A stretch of 64,000 nt of DNA from DASPHG01 sp963748315 (GTDB lineage: Bacteria; Actinomycetota; Thermoleophilia; Solirubrobacterales; Thermoleophilaceae). Made by a program: the position numbers and the translations under genes. The stretch's first letter is position 1. Every line of letters starts with the position of its first letter. This document shows positions 50,501 to 58,181 of this stretch, one piece after another. A model generated the notes under the pieces. It was not told the origin of the DNA. It was given only the letters and a program-made list of their open reading frames with translations, and searched no databases. The stretch lies in NCBI GenBank assembly GCA_963748315.1, contig CAVVIK010000005.1, positions 310,001 to 374,000 of the forward strand. Direction: 5' to 3'.

Positions 50501-50932
50501 CTACTCGGGCAGGGGACCGCTGTTATGCGCGAAGGCGAAGAACCACACCGCCATCGACGTCAGCGCGATGATCACCGAGACGATCATGCTGACGTCCAGC
50601 AGCGTCACCTGGCGCCGTTTCGGCTTGCGGTTGTCGCTGAGGCTTCCGAGCCACGCGGACCGCTGGACGCCCGGCGCGTCCGGCCGGGGAGGGGTGAGCT
50701 CGAGGTAGACCGCGTTTACGCGGTAGAGCACCCAGCCCCAGCAGATCATCGTGAGCGGGCAGGCGGCCGCCGCGAGCAGGTAGATCGAGGGGTACTCCTC
50801 GGTCAGCCGGCCGGCGACCCAGATCCAGAAGAGCGGGATGCCGATCCAGAAGATCAGGCTCCCTACGACGATCACGCAGGCGAGCGCAGCGCGGTACATG
50901 GAGTGAGACAGGGACCTTCCGAGCGCATGCAT
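50501..50932 (-). CDS. Small membrane protein at the end of the MlaE operon
   Basis: The 143-residue protein has three likely membrane segments: ACVIVVGSLIFWIGIPLFWIWV, SIYLLAAAACPLTMICWGWVLY and MIVSVIIALTSMAVWFFAF. A cytoplasmic loop with several Arg and Pro lies between the second and third. No family is recognised. The ATG at 50932 overlaps the end of the upstream coiled-coil gene by 61 bases. It is presumably cotranscribed and may be an accessory of the permeases. Confidence 0.65.
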   Translation of the reverse strand: MHALGRSLSHSMYRAALACVIVVGSLIFWIGIPLFWIWVAGRLTEEYPSIYLLAAAACPLTMICWGWVLYRVNAVYLELTPPRPDAPGVQRSAWLGSLSDNRKPKRRQVTLLDVSMIVSVIIALTSMAVWFFAFAHNSGPLPE

Positions 50933-51393
50933 AAGGGGCACCCGGACGAGATGATGACCCGCCACCAACGCATCAGCAACCCGAGCAGCCCGAAGCGCGG
51001 GCGTGCGTGGCACTGGCGGCAGCCGGGCTCGCCGATGTCCTCGTTGGTGACGCGCTCCCAGCGGTGCGCCGCCGGGTCGAGCATGATCGCCTCGAGCCGG
51101 CCACGGGCCTGCTCCTGGCGTGCGCCGAGCGCGTCGGCATCCCGGCGGATGCGGGCGACGGCGGCCTCGAGAGCGTCGCGGCGCTCCTCGAGCTCGGCGA
51201 ACGTCTGAAGCCGGGCGCCTCGCTCGCCGCCGATGCGCGGTGGAGTGGGGGAGCGGGGGAAGGCGGTCGTCACATGTCCCGCCAGCTGTTCCTCGAGCCG
51301 CGCGATCTGTGTGCGCAGTGCCGCGCGCGCCGCGCGTTCGTCGACGCCGGTGTCGATCCGAAGGGGTGGGGGCTGTGTCAGGACAGCAGGCAT
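50872..51393 (-). CDS. Coiled-coil protein with a CxxC pair, in the MlaE operon
   Basis: The 173-residue protein has a long helical, likely coiled-coil region (residues ~18-105: AARAALRTQIARLEEQLAGHV, AELEERRDALEAAVARIRRDADAL). It ends with CRQCH and CPLC, which are separated by a hydrophobic stretch of ~25 residues (GLLGLLMRWWRVIISSG). Four Cys around a membrane-like hairpin suggest metal binding near the membrane. It starts 3 bases after the second MlaE gene, so it belongs to that operon. No known family is recognised. Confidence 0.6.
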   Translation of the reverse strand: MPAVLTQPPPLRIDTGVDERAARAALRTQIARLEEQLAGHVTTAFPRSPTPPRIGGERGARLQTFAELEERRDALEAAVARIRRDADALGARQEQARGRLEAIMLDPAAHRWERVTNEDIGEPGCRQCHARPRFGLLGLLMRWWRVIISSGCPLCMRSEGPCLTPCTALRSPA

Positions 51394-51396
51394 GGA

Positions 51397-52197
51397 TCAG
51401 CCTCCGATCGGGGCGCGTGGATTCGTGCCCCAGAAGATCTGGGTCCCCAGCATGCCGACGATGTGAACCATCACGGTGTTCAGCACCATCGACTTCGCGG
51501 TCGCCGTGCCCACGCCCACCGGGCCGCCGCTCGCCGTGTAGCCGTAGTAGCAGCCGACGAGCACGATCACGGTCGCCATCGCCATTCCCTTGACCGCGCT
51601 GTAGAAGAGATCGGGCGGGTTCTGGAACATCCAGAAGATCAGGAAGAAGCCACCAGAGGACACCTCGCCGATCTGCTGGACAACCGCCAGGTAGGAGGCA
51701 AAGAACCCGGCGCCGATACCGGCGACGTACATGAAGGGAAGGACCAGCCACGCCGCGAGCAGGCGGGTCGCGCAGAGGAACGTCATCGAACTGATGCCCA
51801 TTACCTCGAGCGCGTCGATCTCGTCCGAGATCCGCATCGCGCCGATCTCAGCGACGAGCCCCGTGCCGACCTTCGCGGCCATCATGTAGCCGAAGGCGTA
51901 GGGCATGATCTCGCGCAGGTCGCACCACGCGCTGAAGACGCCGGCCTGGGCGGGCGCTCCGACCGAGCGGCTGAAGTACGCGCCCTCGATCCCGCACTGG
52001 AGCCCGAGGATGAAGCAGAGACCCCAGATCACGAGCGTCGAGCCGACGATCAGGATCCCGGCCTGCCGCAGCGCCTCGCCGAAGAAGCGGAAGACGCGAC
52101 CGCCGAAGATCTCCGCGAGGACGCGCGAGCAGAACTTGGCGATGTCGCCGAAGCTCGCGATCCAATCCCTCGGCACTGAAAGCCAGCCGGTTCCCAT
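51397..52197 (-). CDS. MlaE/YrbE-type permease, second copy
   Basis: The 266-residue permease of the MlaE family has about five membrane segments and the family core AEIGAMRISDEIDALEVMGISSMTFLCATRLLAAW, where the EIDAL helix contacts the ATPase. MlaE/YrbE proteins move lipids or sterols together with MCE proteins and an MlaF ATPase. The ATG shares a base with the stop of the preceding secreted-protein gene. No ATPase or MCE gene is present in the window. Confidence 0.9.
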   Translation of the reverse strand: MGTGWLSVPRDWIASFGDIAKFCSRVLAEIFGGRVFRFFGEALRQAGILIVGSTLVIWGLCFILGLQCGIEGAYFSRSVGAPAQAGVFSAWCDLREIMPYAFGYMMAAKVGTGLVAEIGAMRISDEIDALEVMGISSMTFLCATRLLAAWLVLPFMYVAGIGAGFFASYLAVVQQIGEVSSGGFFLIFWMFQNPPDLFYSAVKGMAMATVIVLVGCYYGYTASGGPVGVGTATAKSMVLNTVMVHIVGMLGTQIFWGTNPRAPIGG

Positions 52198-52919
52198 CAG
52201 CCGGCCCTCCGCCTGCAGGAGTTCGGCGTGGCCACCGTCTGGCTGTAGTCGCCGTCGTATATGAAGCGAACGCGCGCGAACCAGGTCTTGCTGCGGCGAC
52301 ACCGCTGCGGCGTCGTGATGTAGGCGCGCCGCTCGCCGTCGATCGTGCGCACGACCTTCGCGACGTCGACGTCGACCGTGTCGATCGCGCCGCCGTCGGG
52401 TGGCGTCCCGGGCAGCATGGGTGCGACCGTGATCGTGCGCCGCCGCGTCACATCCGCGCGAAGGACGGTGCGGGCGTCCGTATCGCGGATCGTGTTCACG
52501 TAGATGAACTCGCCCTCGGGGTCCTCCGCGTTGTTGAAGAACTCGGTGTCCGCCGTGACGAACCTGCCGGGGCCCGGCACGCCCGAGTCGACCGTGATGA
52601 CGCCGCCGCCGATCGCGCTGTCCTCGGGACACGCAGCCGCGCCCTCGAGCGTGAGCTCCTCGTCCGACGCGGTGCAGGACCCGGGAACCGACGCGTCATA
52701 GCGCGCGCCACGGGGCAGGATCGTCACGACCTTCTTGACCGCGGGCGGCTTGGCGTCGGGGTCGTCGGGGTTCACGTAGTCGAACTGGAAGTGCTCGCCG
52801 GTCGGCCGCGCCGGCCGCTTCTGCGTGAGCGTGTACTCGGAGGTCTGGTACGGACCCTCCGCGGCGACTGCGACAGCCGCGAAGCCAGCGAGGACAGCGA
52901 GGATGAGGAGCCGCCGCAT
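52197..52919 (-). CDS. Secreted protein between two MlaE permeases
   Basis: The 240-residue protein has a signal peptide (RLLILAVLAGFAAVAVA) and a beta-rich mature part. Motifs such as FQFDYVNPDDPDAKPPAVKKVVTILPRGARYDAS and TVDVDVAKVVRTIDGERRAYITTPQRC, with Cys near CTASDEELTLEGAAACP and QRCRRSK, suggest two disulfides. It has no MCE domain. Its place exactly between the two permease genes with base-sharing junctions makes a role as their extracellular lipid-handling partner plausible, but this is inference. Confidence 0.7.
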   Translation of the reverse strand: MRRLLILAVLAGFAAVAVAAEGPYQTSEYTLTQKRPARPTGEHFQFDYVNPDDPDAKPPAVKKVVTILPRGARYDASVPGSCTASDEELTLEGAAACPEDSAIGGGVITVDSGVPGPGRFVTADTEFFNNAEDPEGEFIYVNTIRDTDARTVLRADVTRRRTITVAPMLPGTPPDGGAIDTVDVDVAKVVRTIDGERRAYITTPQRCRRSKTWFARVRFIYDGDYSQTVATPNSCRRRAG

Positions 52920-53725
52920 CACTTGATCACCGAGATCTCGGGGTGCGTGGCGAGGAGCGTCTGGGTGAAGACGTAGTTGAAGGCGAAGATGCCCAGGAAC
53001 GTGATCACGACGCCCTGGTTGACCGCGCGTCCCACGCCCTCGGCGCCGCCCGAGGCAGTCATGCCCTTGTAGCACGAGACGATCGCGATGATCGCTCCGT
53101 ACATCGTGCACTTGACGACGCTGCCCCAGAGGTCGGTGGTCGACGCGTTGGTCAAGAGCGTCGCGAAGAACGGCCCGAGCGGCGCGTCGAAGGTGAGCGT
53201 CGCGATGATCCCGCCGGCGATCCCGAACAGGATCGCGTAGATGTTGAACAGGCCGGTCGCGATCATGAGCGCGAGGAACCGCGGCACCACGAGGTTCTTC
53301 ACGGGGTCGACGCCCAACACCTGGAGCGCGTCGAGCTCCTCGCGGATCTTGCGCGCGCCGAGGTCGGCGGTGATCGCCGTGCCCGCGACGCCCGCGAGGA
53401 TGATCGAAGTGACCGAAGGCCCGAACTCGCGGATCGAGGTCAGGACGAAGAAGCCCCCCAGCCGGTCGAGGGCCCCGAAGAGCACCAGGAAGTTGCCCGC
53501 CTGGAGGCCCGGCGCGCCGTACGAGATCGCGACGGTCGAGATCAGGAGGGGGAACCAGCAGAGGCGCAGGGCGAAGAGGAACTGCCCTATGAACTCGCCG
53601 CCGTAGGGGTAGGGCGGCCGGAGCGCCGAGACGACGGTCTTGCCGGTCAGAACCATCATGTCGCCGACCTGCTCGAGCAGGTTCTTGGCCGGAAGGAATG
53701 CCCTGTCTGCTACCGCCTGTACCAC
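52919..53725 (-). CDS. MlaE/YrbE-type permease, first copy
   Basis: The 268-residue permease has the same fold as the second copy: VAISYGAPGLQAGNFLVLFGALDRLGGFF, then ADLGARKIREELDALQVLGVDPVKNLVVPRFLALM with the EELDAL coupling helix. In mycobacterial mce operons YrbEA and YrbEB stand side by side; here a secreted protein gene is inserted. The GTG at 53725 overlaps a 16-base palindrome, so the operon is probably controlled by a repressor there. Confidence 0.9.
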   Translation of the reverse strand: MVQAVADRAFLPAKNLLEQVGDMMVLTGKTVVSALRPPYPYGGEFIGQFLFALRLCWFPLLISTVAISYGAPGLQAGNFLVLFGALDRLGGFFVLTSIREFGPSVTSIILAGVAGTAITADLGARKIREELDALQVLGVDPVKNLVVPRFLALMIATGLFNIYAILFGIAGGIIATLTFDAPLGPFFATLLTNASTTDLWGSVVKCTMYGAIIAIVSCYKGMTASGGAEGVGRAVNQGVVITFLGIFAFNYVFTQTLLATHPEISVIK

Positions 53726-53739
53726 TGTGCTAGCACAGT
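53724..53739. promoter_or_regulatory. Palindromic operator at the MlaE operon start
   Basis: ACTGTGCTAGCACAGT is a perfect 16-base palindrome that overlaps the GTG start and lies within the likely -10 region (TACTGT) of the MlaE operon. A GntR regulator is encoded 70 bases away on the other strand and is the natural candidate to bind it. A half-site (AGCACAG) repeats at 53747. Confidence 0.55.
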
Positions 53740-53794
53740 ATCACCAGCACAGTTCTCATGTAAACCCGCAGCAGGAAACGCTGTGTGCAGGGTG

Positions 53795-53808
53795 TACTAT
53801 TGACGTGT
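53795..53808 (+). promoter_or_regulatory. Near-leaderless promoter of the GntR gene
   Basis: TACTAT (53795-53800) is 8 bases before the ATG at 53809. Upstream GTGTAC and downstream GTGTAT half-sites flank it and could allow autoregulation. Confidence 0.4.
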
Positions 53809-54456
53809 ATGAGTCTGGCCACACAGTTCCGACTAGACCGTGAGAGCGGTGTGCCGCTGGGGGTGCAGCTCGCGGAACGGCTCGAGGGGGCGGTCCGCAG
53901 CGGGGAGCTGAACCCGGGCGATCAGCTGCCCAGCGTGCGCGCGATGGCGACGCTGGCCGGCGTGAACGTGAACACGGTCCGGACGGTGTACGGCAAGCTC
54001 GAGCAGCAGGGCGTCCTGAGCTCGGAGCACGGCCGCGGGACGTTCGTGCGCGGAGAAAGCGCAGGTGACCAGGCCAATCCCGCAGCGGATCGCGAGTATC
54101 GGCGCGAGCTGATGCGTCAGATCGTCGAGCTGGAGCGCCAGGCCGCCTACTACACGCGCCACCAGATCGTAGGAGCGCCAGAGCCGCCGCCGCACAGGCC
54201 GGCAAGCCAGCTTTTGCCCGCTGCAGAGCTGATTTCGGTCCGAGACGAGCTGCACGACCACGTGCAGCGGCTGAGACGTACCGAGGAGGAGCGCCTGCGC
54301 CTGATCTCGGCCGACAAGGCGGCGATCGAGGAGCAGGAGCTCGCGGAACGCGCCGAGGAGATCCAGACCGCCGGGCGTCGCAGCCGCGGAACGGCGGCGA
54401 ATCCGCCGAGCGTGGTGTCAGGGCCCGGCGCGTGGGTCCTGAAGTGGCGTGGCTAG
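53809..54456 (+). CDS. GntR family regulator, YtrA-like
   Basis: The N-terminal GntR winged helix (VPLGVQLAERLEGAVRSGELNPGDQLPSVRAMATLAGVNVNTVRTVYGKLEQQGVLSSEHGRGTFV) is complete, residues ~13-80. The remaining ~130 residues are charged and helical (coiled coil near RRTEEERLRLISADKAAIEEQE), without the UTRA or FadR effector domains. YtrA-type regulators usually repress a neighbouring transporter operon, which fits the divergent MlaE operon. Confidence 0.88.
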   Translation: MSLATQFRLDRESGVPLGVQLAERLEGAVRSGELNPGDQLPSVRAMATLAGVNVNTVRTVYGKLEQQGVLSSEHGRGTFVRGESAGDQANPAADREYRRELMRQIVELERQAAYYTRHQIVGAPEPPPHRPASQLLPAAELISVRDELHDHVQRLRRTEEERLRLISADKAAIEEQELAERAEEIQTAGRRSRGTAANPPSVVSGPGAWVLKWRG

Positions 54457-54526
54457 TTCCGCGCTCAACGCTCGATAACAGATGTTAGGTAAACCTGACG
54501 CTCGCGTGCGGGTACGCGGCGCGAAT

Positions 54527-54538
54527 TAGGCTTCCCCC
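54527..54538 (+). promoter_or_regulatory. Leaderless promoter of the methyltransferase gene at 54539
   Basis: TAGGCT (54527-54532) is 6 bases before the GTG at 54539. Confidence 0.5.
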
Positions 54539-55579
54539 GTGAGGGTTGGAGCGAAGTCTGAGAGCGTCCAGGAGCGCCTCGCGCTCGCTGCGGGGCTTAT
54601 CCCGACTCCGCTGCTCGAGACGTTCGAGGCGATGGCCATGGCGCGCGCGATCATGGCCGGGGTCTCGCTCGGGATCTTCGAAGCGCTCGACGAGAAGCCC
54701 GACGACGCCGACGGCCTCGCACGCCGGCTCCAGCTGAATCCCGCGGGCACGGACATCCTGCTCGTCGCCCTCCATGCCATGGGCTACGTCGAGGAGCGCG
54801 GCGGGAACTACCGGAACTCCTCACCTGTCGAGAAGTTCCTCCTCGCCGACAGCCCGCAGACCGTCCGGGCGTATGTCGGCGACTTCAACCGCGACATGTG
54901 GGACGAGTTCTCGCGCGTCGAGGACGCCGTGCGCACCGGCGAGACCTCCGGGCTGCACGAGCGCGCCCCGGACGACCCGTACTGGGAGCGCTACATGCGC
55001 GGCCTCTTCGACCTGACCCGGCTGGCGGGCGACGACGTCGCGCGGATGATTCCGGCGCGCAACCCGAAGCGCATGCTCGACCTCGCGGGCGGGCACGGCG
55101 GGTACGCAATCGCGATGTGCCGCCGCCACGCGAACCTCACCGTCACGATCGCCGAGCTCGAGGGCGCCGCACGGATCGGTCGGGAGATCGTCCGCGAGCA
55201 GGGCATGGCCGACCGGATCGACTACCTGGTCGGCGACATGTTCACCACCGACCTCGGCAACGGCTACGACGTCGCGACCGCGTTCCAGATCCTCCACCAC
55301 TTCGACGAGGACGTGAACGTCGAGCTCCTGACGCGCGCGCGCGAGGCGCTCCGCGACGGTGGCACGATCGCCGTGCTCGAGCAGGAGCGCCCTCCCCCGG
55401 GCGACCGCGGCAACACCATCGGCGCGCTCACCGGACTGCTCTTCTACGTCACGAGCCGAGCGCGCACCTACACCGCGGACGAGATCTCGACCTTCATCGA
55501 GGCTGCCGGCTTCAACAGGGTCCGACAGCGGCGCGCGGCGCGCTTCCCCGGGACCGTCCTCGTCACCGGACGCTCCTGA
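54539..55579 (+). CDS. O-methyltransferase-type class I SAM-dependent methyltransferase
   Basis: The 346-residue protein has the two-part layout of plant-type/acetylserotonin O-methyltransferases. An N-terminal winged-helix dimerisation domain (AMAMARAIMAGVSLGIFEALDEKPDDADGLARRL...) precedes a Rossmann domain with SAM motif MLDLAGGHGGYAIAM and the late motif ATAFQILHHFDEDVNVELL. The substrate is likely an aromatic hydroxyl or similar. It stands alone between the GntR gene and a small membrane protein. Confidence 0.85.
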   Translation: MRVGAKSESVQERLALAAGLIPTPLLETFEAMAMARAIMAGVSLGIFEALDEKPDDADGLARRLQLNPAGTDILLVALHAMGYVEERGGNYRNSSPVEKFLLADSPQTVRAYVGDFNRDMWDEFSRVEDAVRTGETSGLHERAPDDPYWERYMRGLFDLTRLAGDDVARMIPARNPKRMLDLAGGHGGYAIAMCRRHANLTVTIAELEGAARIGREIVREQGMADRIDYLVGDMFTTDLGNGYDVATAFQILHHFDEDVNVELLTRAREALRDGGTIAVLEQERPPPGDRGNTIGALTGLLFYVTSRARTYTADEISTFIEAAGFNRVRQRRAARFPGTVLVTGRS

Positions 55580-55603
55580 AAGACGTCTGACAGACTGCCG
55601 CGC

Positions 55604-56209
55604 GTGGCGAAGCAGCGTCAGACGAAGATGCAGTACCAGCTCGGCAGCCTGCAGGCGATCCCGCAGCTCGAGGATCGCACCGATGAGCAGCTGATCTCCG
55701 AGTCGAAGCACCGCGCGGCCGCGCGGGCGATCCTCGGCGCGCGTGCCGCAGAGCGCTACGACGCCAAGGCCGCGCGTGGGTACTTCAACGAGGCGCTCGC
55801 CGGCTGCCATCCGCGTGAGCGCCCGGCGCTGCGGCAGATGATGAACGCCTCATTGGCGCTCGCCGAGCGCCGTCCCGACGACCTAAAGCAGGCCGTGGAG
55901 AAGCTCGGCCAGGCCCCGCCGTCGAGCCGCCAGCTCTTCCTGTTGCGCCTCATGGGCCTGATCGCCCCCGCCTCCGGCGCAAGCTTCCTCGTGCGCGCCC
56001 GCGGCATCCTGCTCGTAATCGTTCTAGTGATCGTCCTGCTCGCCATCGGGTTCGGCCTAGCGAAGCTCATCGCACTGCCGTTCGGCGGCGTCGGGACGTT
56101 CGGCGCGCTCCTGCTCGGGCTGATCATCATCGTCGCGATCCTCGGGGTCCTGACACTGCTGGGACGCCGCAGACAGGCGAGAGCGGCCGCTAGCCGAGCG
56201 GCGGGCTGA
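55604..56209 (+). CDS. Hypothetical membrane protein
   Basis: The 201-residue protein has a charged, helical N-terminal half (residues ~20-115, TPR-like Ala-rich helices: AAARAILGARAAERYDAKAARGYFNEAL). Two membrane segments follow near the end (GILLVIVLVIVLLAIGFGLAKLI and VGTFGALLLGLIIIVAILGVLTLL), with a short basic tail. No family is recognised. The GTG at 55604 follows the methyltransferase by 24 bases. The end overlaps the convergent cyclophilin gene by 20 bases. Confidence 0.7.
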   Translation: MAKQRQTKMQYQLGSLQAIPQLEDRTDEQLISESKHRAAARAILGARAAERYDAKAARGYFNEALAGCHPRERPALRQMMNASLALAERRPDDLKQAVEKLGQAPPSSRQLFLLRLMGLIAPASGASFLVRARGILLVIVLVIVLLAIGFGLAKLIALPFGGVGTFGALLLGLIIIVAILGVLTLLGRRRQARAAASRAAG

Positions 56210-56879
56210 CGCTCGACTTCTCGATGACGACGATCCGGGTGGGTTGCTCGGTCGCGTCGCCGAGCTTGCCGATCCGGTCGACGACGTTGGTCCCCTTCGT
56301 GACCGTGCCGACGATCGCGTAGTCCGGCGGCAGGCCGGAGTCACCCGTCATGACGAAGAACTGGCTGCCGGAGGTTCCGGGCGGCTCGGTGGCGCCCTTT
56401 GCCATCGCGACGGTGTACTTGGGGTACTGCGCGTCGCCCGGCGGCGCGTCGCGCGTCGTGTAGCCGGGACCGCCCGTGCCCGTACCGGTCGGATCGCCGC
56501 CCTGGATCACGAAGCCCGGCGCGATCCTGTGGAAGAACGTGTCCTCGTAGAAGCCGTCGTCGGCGAGCTGCGCGAAGGACGCGGCGCTCAGGCCGCCGCC
56601 GTCCTCGTCCATCTCGACGGTGAACGAGCCGCAGTTCGTCTGGATCGTCACCTCGTAGTCGCCTGAGAGCGGCGCGGTCGGCTTCTTCTCGCCACCGTCG
56701 CGCTTGGGCTCGGGCTGGGACACCTCCGTGCAGCCGCCCACCTTCTCGGGCTGCTCCGCGATCGTCTGAGAGGTCTCGGTGGACGCGGATGACCCGCCGT
56801 CGCCGCTGTCATCGTCGTCGTCGCCACACCCGGCGACGCCGAGCGCGAGCAGCATGAGAAGAAGAGTCAGGTATCGCAC
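56190..56879 (-). CDS. Lipoprotein peptidyl-prolyl cis-trans isomerase (cyclophilin)
   Basis: The protein has a lipoprotein signal (LTLLLMLLALGVAGC, Cys near residue 18), an acidic linker (GDDDDDSGDGGSS) and a cyclophilin domain. FHRIAPGFVIQGGDPTGTGTGGPGY, AMAKGATEPPGTSGSQFFVMTGDSG and YAIVGTVTKGTNVVDRIGKL are the family motifs with the catalytic Arg and Gln/Phe residues. It should fold secreted proteins outside the cell. LspA (14984-15427) would process it. A TAGTCT box is 8 bases before the GTG. Confidence 0.92.
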   Translation of the reverse strand: MRYLTLLLMLLALGVAGCGDDDDDSGDGGSSASTETSQTIAEQPEKVGGCTEVSQPEPKRDGGEKKPTAPLSGDYEVTIQTNCGSFTVEMDEDGGGLSAASFAQLADDGFYEDTFFHRIAPGFVIQGGDPTGTGTGGPGYTTRDAPPGDAQYPKYTVAMAKGATEPPGTSGSQFFVMTGDSGLPPDYAIVGTVTKGTNVVDRIGKLGDATEQPTRIVVIEKSSVSPPLG

Positions 56880-56908
56880 GGCGCGGAAGACTAGCGAGGC
56901 CGTACCCG

Positions 56909-56921
56909 TACGATCCGCGCG
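56909..56921 (+). promoter_or_regulatory. Leaderless promoter of the HAD gene
   Basis: TACGAT (56909-56914) is 7 bases before the GTG at 56922. The divergent cyclophilin gene has TAGTCT (56893-56888) on the other strand. Confidence 0.45.
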
Positions 56922-57725
56922 GTGAGCCTCTCCCCTCTTGTCGCTCGCTATGACCAGCTGATCGTCGATCTCGACGGCTGTGTGTGGGTGGGCGATCAGG
57001 CTGTCGACGGTTCCGTCGAGGCGGTCGAGCAGTTGCGTAGCGCCGGCAAGCGCGTCGCCTTCGCCACCAACAACTCGCGGCGCACCGGTGAGGACTACGT
57101 GCGCAAGCTCTGGGGCCTCGGCATCCAGGCGTCGCTGGCCGACGTCGTGACGGTCGGAGGCGCGATGCAGCACCTGCTCGCGGACACGCGGCGCGGCATG
57201 ACCGCGTTCGTGATCGGGACCGAGGCGATGATGGATCACGTCGCCGGCGCAGGCCTCAAGGTCATGAACAACACAGACCTCGCGACGCGCGTCGACCTCG
57301 TGATCGTGTCAGGCACCGAGGAAGTGAGCTATGCGGACGTCCGGACCGCGTCGCTCGCGCTTCGGCGCGGTGCCGACTTCCTCGCCACGAGCCGTGACCC
57401 GACCTACCCGATGCCCGACGGGCTCTGGCCGGGCACCGGGGCGCTGCTCGCGGCAGTCGAGACTGCGAGCGGCCGCGAGGCCGCAATCGTCGGCAAGCCC
57501 GAGCCGCAGCTGTTCAACACCGCGATCGAGCGCATGGGAGACGGCCGCACGCTCGTCGTGGGCGACCGGCTCGACTCCGATGTCGAGGCGGCCAAGCGCG
57601 CCCATCTGGATGCCGCCCTCGTCCTGACCGGCGAGACGACGGCCGAGGAAGCGGCCGCGGCCCGCGATCCGAAGCCCGTCGCCGTCGCAGACAGCCTGCT
57701 GGCGCTGGTCAGCGGGACGGGCTGA
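56922..57725 (+). CDS. HAD-superfamily IIA phosphatase, NagD-like
   Basis: The 267-residue protein is a HAD hydrolase. The nucleophile motif LIVDLDGCVWVGDQAV (DxDG) is near residue 15, FATNNSRRTGEDYV is motif II, and VGKPEPQLFNTAI plus LVVGDRLDSDVEAAKRAHL is motifs III/IV with the acidic pair. The type IIA cap lies between. Substrates are small phosphorylated metabolites (NMP, 4-nitrophenyl phosphate, glycerol phosphate). The end overlaps the convergent phosphatase-like gene by 17 bases. Confidence 0.9.
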   Translation: MSLSPLVARYDQLIVDLDGCVWVGDQAVDGSVEAVEQLRSAGKRVAFATNNSRRTGEDYVRKLWGLGIQASLADVVTVGGAMQHLLADTRRGMTAFVIGTEAMMDHVAGAGLKVMNNTDLATRVDLVIVSGTEEVSYADVRTASLALRRGADFLATSRDPTYPMPDGLWPGTGALLAAVETASGREAAIVGKPEPQLFNTAIERMGDGRTLVVGDRLDSDVEAAKRAHLDAALVLTGETTAEEAAAARDPKPVAVADSLLALVSGTG

Positions 57726-58131
57726 AGCCCGCCTCCGCCGCACGCGCCAGGCTCTCCTCGACGGGAATGCCGTAGCGCTCGTCCAGGTAAGCCGCGCACG
57801 CGGCCGCGACGAAGTCCGTGCGGCGATTCGCGTGGATCGCGACGGCGCCCGCGCGCCGGAGCTTGCGGCGCAGCACCGGGATGACCTGGTCGACTCCGTC
57901 GTCCTCCTCCTCGACGGGTAGATGCACCCACTCGAGGCCGGCGTCCTCGTATGCCGAGAGGTTGTGGCGCGTTCGCATCGTCGAGATCACCGTGTGCACG
58001 CCGTGCGCCTTGAGCCACTCGATCTCGTCCTGGCGGCGATCCGGGCGATGGCTGCTCCCTCCCCCACCCGGGCGCTCGAGCGCGCACAACTTGCGCGGGC
58101 GGGCCCACCATTTGCGCTTGGGCTCTCGCAT
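57709..58131 (-). CDS. Dual-specificity phosphatase-like protein without catalytic Cys
   Basis: The 140-residue protein has the DSP layout: a WLKAHGVHTVISTM strand, a NLSAYEDAGLEWVHLPVEEEDDGVDQVIPVL segment and then the P-loop position VAIHANRRTDFVAAACAAYL. In active enzymes this reads HCxxGxxRT; here His100 is followed by Ala, and the Gly-rich loop is shortened to NRRTD. The enzyme is therefore probably inactive and may bind phospho-ligands. The start is the ATG at 58131. Confidence 0.65.
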   Translation of the reverse strand: MREPKRKWWARPRKLCALERPGGGGSSHRPDRRQDEIEWLKAHGVHTVISTMRTRHNLSAYEDAGLEWVHLPVEEEDDGVDQVIPVLRRKLRRAGAVAIHANRRTDFVAAACAAYLDERYGIPVEESLARAAEAGFSPSR

Positions 58132-58169
58132 CGGGTGTGGAAGTCCGCGGTGAGTGCTTCTCGCCCCCG

Positions 58170-58181
58170 TATGCTTGCGGC
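58170..58181 (+). promoter_or_regulatory. Leaderless promoter of the class II amidotransferase gene
   Basis: TATGCT (58170-58175) is 6 bases before the ATG at 58182. Confidence 0.45.
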
